Of a DNA stretch of 49,812 bases, positions 8,793 to 16,566 are shown piece by piece. Position 1 is the stretch's first letter. Each line of letters opens with the position of its first letter. Below the pieces are notes generated by a model. It ran no database searches, had not been told where the DNA came from, and was given only the letters and a program-made list of their open reading frames with translations. Where the stretch lies: assembly GCA_948468465.1 (NCBI GenBank), contig CAOKJJ010000009.1:1-49812 (forward strand), written 5' to 3'. The position numbers and the translations under genes were made by a program. This DNA comes from an uncultured Eubacterium sp. (lineage in GTDB: Bacteria; Bacillota_A; Clostridia; Lachnospirales; Lachnospiraceae).

Positions 8793-9733
8793 GATTTCAT
8801 AACTCCCTCTAAAAACTCCGTCATCGCACGTTCATAAGCTTCCATATCTTTATAATAGCTTTCTGCATGAGCAGCCCCGTGAATAATCAGTTTTGTCGTC
8901 TCGGATGCGCAGTTTTCCTCGATCTCATCACACATGCTGCATGGAACAAACGTATCTGCGTCTCCATGAATCAGCAGAATCGGCACCTGCGCTTTTCTCA
9001 CTTCCCTGGCGGCGTTGCATTCATCCAGTCCATATCCGGCTTTCCTGCGGTTGATGGAATCTGTAATCTGCATAATCGGAAATGCCGGCATATGATATAT
9101 CTTATGCAGGACATGGGTAAATACTTTTTTCGGTGAGGTAAACGCACAGTCAGAAATTACGCCTTTTACCTGTTTTGGCAGCTGCAGGCCGCTTGTCATC
9201 AATACCGTTGACGCGCCCATCGAAATGCCATGCAGGATAATTTTTACATCATCCCCGCACTGGCGGATGACCCAGTCAATCCAGGCGCAGGCATCTATCC
9301 GGTCCAGACATCCAAATCCGATATACTCTCCTTCGCTTTGGCCATGTGCGCGCTGATCTACCTGCAGCATGCTGTATCCGCGTGACAAATAGTAGTCAGA
9401 CAATCCGCAAAAATCACTCATCGCCTGTCCCGTATAGCCATGAAAACAGATCACCATCCTGCCCTCATCCTGTGGGAAATAAACCGCATGAAGCTTTAAG
9501 CCATCACCGGATTTTTGATAAACATCTTCATGCACATACGACAGCATACGTTCTTTGCGTTCCTGAATCAATGGCATATGCCTGTTCCAGTCCGTCCCGG
9601 ACATTTTCATCGTGCGGGCCACTTCCGCTTTGCTGCGTTTCATTGTCCTGCGGTATAAATAAGCAGACGCCCCTGCTTCCGCCGCCGCGATTGCACCAGC
9701 TGCAATTGCTGTTCCTTTTACTATTTTCTTCAT
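8789..9733 (-). CDS. Membrane-anchored alpha/beta hydrolase
   Basis: 314 residues. An N-terminal hydrophobic segment after MKKIVKG predicts a signal anchor. The hydrolase core has FHGYTG (oxyanion), nucleophile Ser171 in HGISMG, Asp260 in HGDADTFVP and His289. It resembles B. subtilis YqkD and other Hydrolase_4 proteins. I prefer the ATG at 9733 because CGGAG lies 5 nt before it; an upstream ATG at 9763 overlaps the SCP2 stop (TAATG) but has no ribosome site. In this operon it could act as a thioesterase or as a hydrolase of the finished product. Confidence 0.85.
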   Translation of the reverse strand: MKKIVKGTAIAAGAIAAAEAGASAYLYRRTMKRSKAEVARTMKMSGTDWNRHMPLIQERKERMLSYVHEDVYQKSGDGLKLHAVYFPQDEGRMVICFHGYTGQAMSDFCGLSDYYLSRGYSMLQVDQRAHGQSEGEYIGFGCLDRIDACAWIDWVIRQCGDDVKIILHGISMGASTVLMTSGLQLPKQVKGVISDCAFTSPKKVFTHVLHKIYHMPAFPIMQITDSINRRKAGYGLDECNAAREVRKAQVPILLIHGDADTFVPCSMCDEIEENCASETTKLIIHGAAHAESYYKDMEAYERAMTEFLEGVMKS

Positions 9734-9762
9734 AATTCTCCGTTTCCGCCGCATCTGCCGCA

Positions 9763-10101
9763 TTATTTATGCTTCGCTTTTTTATCAATAAATTCTTTCA
9801 GGCGCAGCGCTTTGCCAATATCGCCCTCAACCTTGAGCTTCTGCATCGTCACTGCCGCAACCGGATCCAGTTTGCCGGCAGCAATCTTCATAAAAGTCTC
9901 TGCCTTGCCTGTAAACATTGCATCTCTGTCAAAATATTCATATGGTTCCACATAAATGGCTCCATCTTTTACTTCCACATAAAAAATCCCTTCCGCTTCG
10001 CCTACAATATTAAACTGATATGCCAGATGCTCTGTGATGCCGCTGACATCTGCCTCCATAAATTTGCCTTTAATTTCTGAGAAAAAATCTGCGTAAGTCA
10101 T
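9763..10101 (-). CDS. SCP2 sterol-binding-domain protein
   Basis: 112 residues forming one SCP2 domain: hydrophobic strands in the middle (FYVEVKDGAIYVEP), then AETFMKIAAGKLDPVAAVTMQKLKVEGDIGKALRL, the conserved C-terminal tunnel region. Such proteins bind acyl chains or other lipids. As the first gene of the operon it may present a lipid substrate or hold the product. GGAGAG precedes the ATG. Transcription is divergent from the TetR regulator gene, with operators in between. Confidence 0.88.
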   Translation of the reverse strand: MTYADFFSEIKGKFMEADVSGITEHLAYQFNIVGEAEGIFYVEVKDGAIYVEPYEYFDRDAMFTGKAETFMKIAAGKLDPVAAVTMQKLKVEGDIGKALRLKEFIDKKAKHK

Positions 10102-10146
10102 CGTAACTCTCCTCCATATTTTACTGATTTACCTTAGGATCAGTTT

Positions 10147-10220
10147 TTATTACAGTTGATTCGACTATTGGTCAATTCATCTTTATATTTACAATAACAC
10201 TTTCTCGACCGTTGGTCAAC
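10147..10220 (-). promoter_or_regulatory. Twin promoters with two TetR-type operators
   Basis: Two copies of one site, TCGACTATTGGTCAAT (10161-10176) and TCGACCGTTGGTCAAC (10205-10220), are 44 bp apart (about four helical turns). Each is partly palindromic (GACC-GTT-GGTC in the second). On the minus strand each contains TTGACC, which sits 17 bp before TAATAA (10147-10152) and TATTGT (10191-10196) respectively. Binding would block two tandem promoters of the SCP2 operon. Confidence 0.6.
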
Positions 10221-10263
10221 CACGAATTTTATATAAATATAACAAAAAATAATTTTATTTCTG

Positions 10264-10294
10264 TGAACATTTTTATAACAATCTGTGCTATAAT
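10264..10294 (+). promoter_or_regulatory. Likely promoter of the tetR gene
   Basis: A perfect TATAAT at 10289-10294 lies 71 bp before the TetR start codon. The best upstream match is TGAACA (10264-10269) with a 19-bp spacer, which is weak. Confidence 0.4.
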
Positions 10295-10365
10295 AATACG
10301 AAATCCATTTGGCAATATAAAAACGGACATCAGAATAATTATTTATCCAGGAAGGCGAAAAGACT

Positions 10366-10980
10366 ATGCCAAACACTTCAAAATATAACCGGATACTTGA
10401 TGCGCTTCAGACACTCATGGTCGACAAAAACATGCAGACGATTACTGTAAGTGAAATCGCGCAGACAGCAGGCATCGGCAAAGGGAGCATTTATTATTAT
10501 TTTTCTTCAAAGGAAGCTATTTTAGAAGCGCTGATCGAACGCAATTATAAAAAACCGCTGGCAACAGCCAAAGATCTGGCCAAACGGACGGATATTCCGC
10601 CGTTTACACGTATGGCCATGATTTTACAGGCATGCCGTAATTCTTCGATTGCATACCAGGAAAAGGATGATGAGCCTGTATCCATCAGCGCAAAAGAACA
10701 GGCTTATCTGCACCATAAATATTTAAATTACCTGATCTGTGAGCTTAAGCCGGAACTGACGGCGATTATAGAACAGGGCATTGCAAACGGCGAAATCCAT
10801 TTTGATTATCCGGCAGCATTAGCGGAAATCGTACTCATTGTACTGACAATTAAAATGGGAAATTCCCTGCTGCCATCTTCGCAGGAAAATATCGAAGAAA
10901 CAATGCATGCCTTAATCTCATTATTAGAGCGCGGCACGGAGAATCCGGAAGGGTCTTTGAACTTTCTTTTAGCGCTGTAA
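10366..10980 (+). CDS. TetR/AcrR-family transcriptional regulator
   Basis: 204 residues. The N-terminal HTH is canonical: ITVSEIAQTAGIGKGSIYYYFSSKEAIL at about 26-53. The C-terminal ligand domain is divergent and all-helical. AGGAAGG lies 10 nt before the ATG. The gene is divergent from the SCP2-to-ligase operon and two operator-like repeats lie in the 264-bp gap, so it probably represses that operon and responds to its substrate or product. A bidirectional terminator follows. Confidence 0.92.
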   Translation: MPNTSKYNRILDALQTLMVDKNMQTITVSEIAQTAGIGKGSIYYYFSSKEAILEALIERNYKKPLATAKDLAKRTDIPPFTRMAMILQACRNSSIAYQEKDDEPVSISAKEQAYLHHKYLNYLICELKPELTAIIEQGIANGEIHFDYPAALAEIVLIVLTIKMGNSLLPSSQENIEETMHALISLLERGTENPEGSLNFLLAL

Positions 10981-11020
10981 ACAGGCATCGGTTCACACAA
11001 TTTGTTTCACTATATAGAAA

Positions 11021-11069
11021 ACAGGCTTCTTTCATATTAAAAGAAGCCTGTACATAAAAGAAGTTTTTT
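11021..11069 (+). terminator. Bidirectional intrinsic terminator
   Basis: ACAGGCTTCTTT (11021-11032) pairs with AAAGAAGCCTGT (11040-11051). A T6 run follows at 11064-11069. It lies between the convergent tetR gene and the broken AlbA_2 gene. Confidence 0.75.
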
Positions 11070-11072
11070 CAT

Positions 11073-11718
11073 TTAGAAGCCTTTTTTCATGACTTTCCAT
11101 TGTCCCTTACGATTCGTGCCTTCCCGTGCCAGCCGTTTGTCTTTTTGCAGTTTTGCAAATAATCGTTTTACTGTCGTAAGGGAAACATTTAACTTTGTGG
11201 CGTATTCTTTTTGCGTACACGCTGCATCCTGCTCAATGCACCTCAAAAGCTTTGTCTGCAAATCGTCTGATTTTTCATGTTTGCTGTTGATAAGCAATCG
11301 CACCGGTAGCCGTCACCTTTACATCCGCATCGTCCACACGGTCATAAATGACCTTCTTATAGCTATGCACTTCCGCACTCAGAGGAATATGCACATGAAT
11401 AATAGAACGTTTTTCATCATAGGGAATAATTTCAGGCACAAGATATACCGTAGGAGTAAACAGCGCTGGATTGCTTATAACTGTTATGAAATTTTTCACC
11501 ATGTCCGCAGCTGCCTTTTTCGGCACGCCCATCACTGTGCCATTGTCCAATACGCCCATAAAAATGTCTCCACCGAACCGATTCAAAAAAGAGCATACAG
11601 ACTCATACACATCCGATTCTATACCATTGCCACAGCGCTTAAATTCAACTGTCACAGTCTCTCCGATTTCAAGAATAGGCTGTAATGCATTGAAATCCAT
11701 ATCGTCAACTCCTCTCAT
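11073..11718 (-). pseudogene. Broken AlbA_2/HATPase-type (RecG-like COG2865) gene
   Basis: Two overlapping frames are pieces of one gene. The first (11275-11718) is an N-terminal AlbA_2 (Schlafen-type) domain: GETVTVEFKRCGNGIE, then FLNRFGGDIFMGVLDNGTVMGV. The second (11073-11303) is a C-terminal winged helix: CTQKEYATKLNVSLTTVKRLFAKLQ. In intact homologues a GHKL-type ATPase region of roughly 200 residues lies between them; here it is missing and the reading frame shifts. Intact relatives are thought to be DNA-binding regulators. Whether the AlbA_2 fragment is still made is unknown. Confidence 0.75.
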
Positions 11719-11745
11719 GCTTCGATGCCTTTATACGAACAGTAA

Positions 11746-12675
11746 TTATATCTGAAACAGCGGCGTTGAGAAATACCGTTCTGCTGTATCCGGCAGAATT
11801 GTAACGACCGTCTTGCCTTTTCCAAGCTTTTTGGCCATCTGAATGGCAGCCGCTACGTTCGTCCCACTGGATATTCCGCACATAATGCCTTCTTTGCTGG
11901 CGAGGTCTTTGGAGGTCTGAATCGCTTCCTCATCCGAAACAATATAGATATCCTCATAAATCTTCTGATTGAGAATCGCCGGTATAATGCCGTCGCCAAT
12001 CCCCATCTGCAGGTGCGTTCCGATAGAACCGCCGGACAAAATAGCCGCATCTTCCGGTTCTACTGCCCAGATCGTAATATCCGGATACTGCGCTTTTAAT
12101 ACTTCTCCGATGCCTGTAATCGTCCCGCCTGTACCGATACCGGAACAAAAGCCGTCAATCTGTCCTTCTACCTGTTCTAATATTTCCACGCCGGTATGAT
12201 ACTTGTGTGCAATCGGATTCGCAGGATTTTCAAACTGCTGTGGTACGAACACGTTCGGATCTTCTTCTGCCATCTTAAGCGCCGTTTTCATACATTCTTC
12301 AATACAGGCGCCGATATTGCCTGCGTCATGAATCAGCACAAGCTCCGCACCATAGTGCTGTACAAGCTTTCTGCGCTCTTCACTGACCGAATCCGGCATA
12401 ATAATCCTTGTATGATATCCTCTGACCGCACCGATCAATGCCAGGCCGATGCCCTGATTTCCACTCGTCGGCTCTACGATAATCGTATCTTTATGTATCT
12501 TTCCTTCTTTTTCCGCACGGGCAATCATCTGATATGCTGTCCGCGTCTTAATGGAGCCTCCGACATTAAGCCCTTCAAATTTAACAAGTACTTGCGCACA
12601 ATCTTTCGGCACCATCCGATTCAGCCGGATCATCGGCGTATGTCCCATTGCGTCTAATACATTCTCGTAGATCAT
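11746..12675 (-). CDS. cysK: Cysteine synthase family PLP enzyme
   Basis: 309 residues, full length. It should make L-cysteine from O-acetylserine and sulfide by beta-replacement. The PLP Lys is K43 in GGSIKTRTA, the substrate-binding loop is TSGNQG at 70-75, and the cofactor phosphate loop is GIGTGGTITG. Two loop residues differ from the textbook enzyme: SIKTR instead of SVKDR, and TSGNQ instead of TSGNT. Other beta-substituting members of the family could share these changes, so the exact nucleophile is inferred. It has its own promoter and GAGGA ribosome site. Confidence 0.88.
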   Translation of the reverse strand: MIYENVLDAMGHTPMIRLNRMVPKDCAQVLVKFEGLNVGGSIKTRTAYQMIARAEKEGKIHKDTIIVEPTSGNQGIGLALIGAVRGYHTRIIMPDSVSEERRKLVQHYGAELVLIHDAGNIGACIEECMKTALKMAEEDPNVFVPQQFENPANPIAHKYHTGVEILEQVEGQIDGFCSGIGTGGTITGIGEVLKAQYPDITIWAVEPEDAAILSGGSIGTHLQMGIGDGIIPAILNQKIYEDIYIVSDEEAIQTSKDLASKEGIMCGISSGTNVAAAIQMAKKLGKGKTVVTILPDTAERYFSTPLFQI

Positions 12676-12711
12676 AGTTATCCTCTTTCTAATCTCGTTT
12701 TATCGTTATCT

Positions 12712-12740
12712 ACTATAGCACACTCTTTCTGCTTCGTAAA
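12712..12740 (-). promoter_or_regulatory. Predicted cysK promoter
   Basis: TTTACG (12735-12740) and TATAGT (12712-12717) are spaced by 17 bp on the minus strand, 37 bp before the start codon. Confidence 0.5.
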
Positions 12741-12760
12741 GTGACAGTTCAGATATTGGG

Positions 12761-13030
12761 TTGCGTTTTTTTAGTGGCTATCCGGACGCCGGGTGAGGGG
12801 AACTGGCCTGGCTTGCGGCTCCTACTCCAGAATGTTAAGAAGTTCTAGGCATTCTGCTAGGACTCTGTGGCTCCGTCCGGTCGCGTCGCGTAGTCCGCCC
12901 CTGGCTTACAGCCAGTGGCTAAAAGCGACGCTGGGCTGCGCCCCTGATTTACAGAGCAGAATCCCAAGAACTTCTAAACATTCTTCCAACGTCGCCGCAA
13001 GCCAGGCCAGTTCCCTTCACCCGGCTGGTT
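12761..13030 (+). repeat. Structured palindromic repeat, copy 1
   Basis: About 270 bp. Outer arms 12789-12819 and 12994-13024 pair over 31 nt with one G-T pair. Inner arms around 12829-12856 and 12955-12986 also pair, and CTGGCT-TAC-AGCCAG (12901-12915) forms a hairpin in the conserved core. A second copy lies inverted at 13243-13511. An open frame runs through it but is conserved only because the repeat is. It could be a non-coding RNA, a non-autonomous mobile element or a recombination hairpin. Confidence 0.85.
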
Positions 13031-13242
13031 CTCTCAAGCTCTACGTGTAAATTCGTAAACATTTATGAAAGAATCTGCAGTTGTTATAATTTCACAGTGG
13101 ATTCAAATGACTGCGTCAAAAATATTCTTATAATATTTGCAAAGATCAGCTGATATTATTGCCTATTATCGTAATACCTGCCCAACAAAATCATAAGAAT
13201 ATATAGCAGCTTTTAACGTTGTAATTTCCGTAAAGCCAGCCA
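13031..13242. other. AT-rich spacer between the two repeats
   Basis: 212 bp with no gene. I see only scattered AT-rich palindromes and no terminator. Together with the repeats it leaves almost 1 kb (12676-13666) free of protein genes. Confidence 0.5.
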
Positions 13243-13511
13243 AAACCAGCTGGATGAGGGGCGGAGCCTGGATTTCGGCGACGTTGGAAGAATGTTTAGA
13301 AACCCTTAGGATTCTGCTCTGTAAATCAGGGGCGAAGCCCAGCGTCGCTTTTAGCCGCTGGCTGTAAGCCAGAGGCGGACTACGCGACGCGACCGGACGG
13401 AGCCACCACGTTGATGCAGAATACTTAGGGATTCTTAACATTCTGGAATAGGAGCCGAAATCCAGGCTCCGCCCCCTCATCCAGCGTCCGGATAGCCAAT
13501 AAAAAACGCAA
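13243..13511 (-). repeat. Structured palindromic repeat, copy 2 (inverted)
   Basis: This is the reverse-oriented partner of 12761-13030. Outer arms 13250-13279 and 13454-13484 pair completely apart from one bulged G. Compared with copy 1, about nine stem positions differ, and each change is matched by the complementary change in the other arm. The inner stem shows the same (GTTCT in copy 1 against TCCCT/ACCCT in copy 2). The shared edge GCGTTTTTTA is found at the outer end of both copies. Confidence 0.85.
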
Positions 13512-13603
13512 CACAGTGTAAAGAATCTGCCTGAATTTGTTTTTTTACTTGTATTTTTCTGTTTTGCAGCATATAATCTCATAATAGATCGTGTAAAAAA
13601 TAT

Positions 13604-13655
13604 AGTGATAAATTTAGTGATAAAAATTCAGTGATAGAAATTCAGTTATAGAAAG
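13604..13655 (+). repeat. Imperfect 14-bp tandem repeat before the phosphoesterase gene
   Basis: Units AGTGATAAATTT, AGTGATAAAAATTC, AGTGATAGAAATTC and AGTTATAGAAAGAA run directly into the ribosome site of the next gene. This may be slippage-prone 5' untranslated sequence. Confidence 0.6.
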
Positions 13656-13666
13656 AAGGACTCAAA

Positions 13667-14494
13667 ATGCATCTTATCCTGTTACTTCCATTTCTGGCCT
13701 TCGGCCATTATTCAAACAGCCATCTTACCGTTTCTGCCCATACACTGGCACACAGCACGCATAAGAAACAGCCGTCTGCTCTTTCTGTCGTCCATATTTC
13801 TGATCTGCATAACAAAAATTTTGGATACAGGCAGTCCCGTCTCTTAAAAAAAATCAAATCCCTGCGGCCGGATCTGATTTTGATTACCGGGGACCTCATA
13901 GACCATGCACCGCACCGCCATGCAGTTGTTTTTCTGCAGCAGGCATGCCGGATCTGCCCGGTTTATTTGGTCAGGGGAAATCATGAATATATCGCAGGCA
14001 ATGATGCGGTTTTAGAAAAGAAGCTTTCTGCCTGCGGCGTTCATATTTTGAAAAATAATTCGGCCGATTTTAAAAAAGATGGGTACGCCTACAGAATCAC
14101 TGGTCTGGATGATCCGGCATTTTATCATAAAGATCGTAATTATTTCTTTTTTATAAAAAACAGGTTGGATAAAATTACGGCACAGCAAAAAAATGCTGCG
14201 TCCGATTATGAAATCCTGCTTTCGCACCGTCCGGAATTGTTTGATTTATACAGCAATTATCCGTTTGATCTTGTTTTGTGCGGCCATGCCCATGGAGGCC
14301 AGTTCCGTCCTCCGTTTACGGATGGGCTCTATGCACCGAATCAGGGCATCTTTCCGAAATATACCTCAGGTGCATATACAAAAAACAACACGACGGAAAT
14401 TATCAGCAGAGGGCTTGGAAACAGTTCTTTTCCGCTGCGGCTTTTTAATTGTCCGGAAATTGTGCATATTGTTATAAAGCAGACCTGCTCTTAG
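13667..14494 (+). CDS. Calcineurin-like metallophosphoesterase (YkuE-like)
   Basis: 275 residues. The N-terminus is hydrophobic (HLILLLPFLAFG), so the protein is probably membrane-anchored or exported. All metal motifs are in order: SDLHNKNFG (D46, H48), GDLID (75-79), GNHE (104-107), SHRPE, GHAHGGQ. Homologues hydrolyse phosphodiesters or UDP-diacylglucosamine-like lipids, but the substrate here is unknown. AGAAGGA lies 8 nt before the ATG. It stands alone on the plus strand between the repeats and the convergent AstE/AspA operon. Confidence 0.92.
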   Translation: MHLILLLPFLAFGHYSNSHLTVSAHTLAHSTHKKQPSALSVVHISDLHNKNFGYRQSRLLKKIKSLRPDLILITGDLIDHAPHRHAVVFLQQACRICPVYLVRGNHEYIAGNDAVLEKKLSACGVHILKNNSADFKKDGYAYRITGLDDPAFYHKDRNYFFFIKNRLDKITAQQKNAASDYEILLSHRPELFDLYSNYPFDLVLCGHAHGGQFRPPFTDGLYAPNQGIFPKYTSGAYTKNNTTEIISRGLGNSSFPLRLFNCPEIVHIVIKQTCS

Positions 14495-14515
14495 AGCGTG
14501 TCTTAAAACACGTTC
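14494..14515 (+). terminator. Short hairpin after the phosphoesterase gene
   Basis: GAGCGTGT (14494-14501) pairs with ACACGTTC (14508-14515) with one G-T pair, starting at the last base of the stop codon. No T-run follows. The rest of the 149-bp gap contains a 12-bp direct repeat GAATATTTTCCT (14560-14571, 14590-14601). Confidence 0.35.
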
Positions 14516-14643
14516 CAGGCATGGTTGCATATCTGCATGGCTGGCATGAAAAGTATTCTGAATATTTTCCTGCGTGCGAATTATTTTTTGAATATTTTCC
14601 TTCAAATCCATTCGAATATACACTTGCACATTCCACGCTTATT

Positions 14644-15570
14644 TCACTTTTCCATTAACTTGATTACTGCTGTATTTGCGTACGTGAAAGGTTCATTATG
14701 TACAAAAAAGGCAACCCTGTCAGCAGGGGCATAAAGAGTTTCAAAAATGTCGCCCTCATACGGATTTAAAATATTTGCCAATGGCTGCCCGGCCTGCACG
14801 GTTTCTCCGGCCTTTACCAGCGGCTCAAAAATACCGGACTTCGCTGTTTTGATTAAAAACATTTCCTCATCATGCACCACTTTTGAATGTAACTGCCCCG
14901 GAATGCTGTATTTTATCATGCCCTGTGCGGACAAAAAATTCATAACCGCCAAAACTGCCTGGCCTGCACTGTTTTGGTCAATGCGGGAAGTGGTAGATGT
15001 ATAGAGCGAGAATGCCTGCGTTTCCCATACCTGCCAGTTATAGTTTAAGGTGGCTGTGTCATAGGGCCTTACTTTACGGATGACAACATATGGAAGGCCG
15101 AACTGCTTTGCTGTCTCAGGATCACTGAACCCCTCATCCATCAGACGTACATGGGGGACAAAATCCCCCGGCATATAAAAAGATGTAAACTGAATGCCAA
15201 ACTGATACTTAGAAACCTCCTTAAAAACACCGTCTGCAATTCTCTGGGTCGTTTCTCCCAGGTCATATCCCGGAAACATTCTGTTAATGTCCGTATTATC
15301 CGTTGACCAGAACCTTTTTTGTATATTCATGGAATACGTATTGATGGAAGGCAGGATTAATATTTTATACCCGTCCAGGATTCTCCCCTCTTCCTCCAGC
15401 TGCTGCATTTTTTTGATCAGCCTGGAACAGCAATACAGCTGCTGCACTTCATTTCCCCTGGAACTTCCTACGATACATACGGATTTTTTTCCTGTTCCAA
15501 ATTCATATCCTGTCACACGGAATGCATCCCTGTACAAACCCTTCATTTCATAAATGACTCTTTTATTCAT
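14644..15570 (-). CDS. AstE/AspA-type (M14-like) protein lacking zinc ligands
   Basis: 308 residues. It aligns along its length with the next gene upstream and with the succinylglutamate desuccinylase/aspartoacylase family. The zinc motif HGDE is RGNE here, and the DIHAS motif is GIQFTS, so two zinc-binding His residues are replaced by Arg and Gln. The Glu of the first motif, DINRMFPG and a late WETQ are kept. The C-terminal lipoyl-like beta domain (PLVKAGETVQAGQPLANI) is intact. It overlaps its paralogue by 8 nt and has AAGGAGG before the start. It is probably a non-catalytic partner or binding subunit. Confidence 0.82.
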   Translation of the reverse strand: MNKRVIYEMKGLYRDAFRVTGYEFGTGKKSVCIVGSSRGNEVQQLYCCSRLIKKMQQLEEEGRILDGYKILILPSINTYSMNIQKRFWSTDNTDINRMFPGYDLGETTQRIADGVFKEVSKYQFGIQFTSFYMPGDFVPHVRLMDEGFSDPETAKQFGLPYVVIRKVRPYDTATLNYNWQVWETQAFSLYTSTTSRIDQNSAGQAVLAVMNFLSAQGMIKYSIPGQLHSKVVHDEEMFLIKTAKSGIFEPLVKAGETVQAGQPLANILNPYEGDIFETLYAPADRVAFFVHNEPFTYANTAVIKLMEK

Positions 15571-16513
15571 AGCCGCATACCTCCTTTTTCAGCAGCCTTC
15601 CCATAAGTGACCCTTCCACTACAACCGGGTAATCTCTTATGGTAAACAGCATGCCATCTTCCGGAGCCTGCACCTCATCCAATACCGTTCCGCGTAACGG
15701 ATCCACTATCCGGCCTATCGGTTCATTTTTCTTTAGCTTTGCACCATGCTGCACGGTCGGGATAAATACGCCTCCGACACTTGCGTTCAGATAGCAGACA
15801 TCCTGCGGGTTCCTTGAAATAATTGGTTTTTTCACCGGATTTACTTCTCCTTTCCAAATCCCCATCTGCTTCATCAGCTGAAAAATCCCATCCACCATCT
15901 GTTGCCCATATCTTTGCGTGATGCGCATCCCTACTCCCATTTCCACTACCAGCACCGGCGTGCCAATATTGTTCAGGCTGTATGCAAATGTGGATTCGAG
16001 AACTGTACTTGCCCCATGCACCCATATAAAATCAACATTGGCCTCTTTTGCCATTGGCACAAGAATATCCTGATGCAGCTCATTGATGCGAATCTGTGGT
16101 ATCTCAGTCAGGTAAATATTGCTGGCATGGATATCAAACACACAGTCAGAGCCTGCCACATCTTCCAGAATCCGGGCCGCCACATACTCCATCATGCTTC
16201 CGTCAATATCCCCGGGGAACAAACGGTTCATATCCAGATCAAATGCCGGAATCCCCCTGGTAATGGAATCAATCCCCAGAGGATTCATTGCCGGATAGAT
16301 ATCCACAATTCCCGTCAGGCATTCTTTGCTCTGTTCGATACGCCGCTGCAGTTCAAAGCATACATACTGCCCCTCCAGTTCATCTCCATGGATACCGGTG
16401 ACGACACTGATACGTTTCATATCGCCCCTGGCATGCTCCGGCATTATGCGGTTTTTCCTGATTTCCAATACTTCATCCACAGGCAGCCCTACTGCTGCTA
16501 TCGTCTTTATCAT
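15563..16513 (-). CDS. AstE/AspA-type (M14-like) zinc hydrolase
   Basis: 316 residues. Zinc ligands are intact: GIHGDELEG near 40-48 and FDIHASN near 125-131. DMNRLFPG and a late VVEMG complete the active-site pattern. The C-terminal domain (PTVQHGAKLKKNEPIGRIVDP) is the usual beta-barrel extension. The family removes acyl or amino-acid groups from amides. Because it follows ATP-grasp, alpha-E and transglutaminase-like genes, the substrate may be an isopeptide or peptide-modified product of that operon and not succinylglutamate. GGAAGGA precedes the ATG. A 9-bp tandem repeat (CTTAGCTTT, 16529-16560) lies in its 5' leader. Confidence 0.88.
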   Translation of the reverse strand: MIKTIAAVGLPVDEVLEIRKNRIMPEHARGDMKRISVVTGIHGDELEGQYVCFELQRRIEQSKECLTGIVDIYPAMNPLGIDSITRGIPAFDLDMNRLFPGDIDGSMMEYVAARILEDVAGSDCVFDIHASNIYLTEIPQIRINELHQDILVPMAKEANVDFIWVHGASTVLESTFAYSLNNIGTPVLVVEMGVGMRITQRYGQQMVDGIFQLMKQMGIWKGEVNPVKKPIISRNPQDVCYLNASVGGVFIPTVQHGAKLKKNEPIGRIVDPLRGTVLDEVQAPEDGMLFTIRDYPVVVEGSLMGRLLKKEVCGYE

Positions 16514-16566
16514 CCTGTTTTTCCTTCCTTAGCTTTCTTAGCTTTCTTATTTTTCTTAGAAAATCC

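Noticed and set aside
12793..13050. Open frame of 85 codons inside repeat copy 1
   Set aside because: It lies wholly in a palindromic repeat, has no ribosome site, and its similarity to the frame at 13166-13582 is explained by the DNA repeat.
13166..13582. Open frame of 138 codons inside repeat copy 2
   Set aside because: Same reason: it is a by-product of the structured element, with Arg/Ser/Leu-rich composition unlike the neighbouring proteins.
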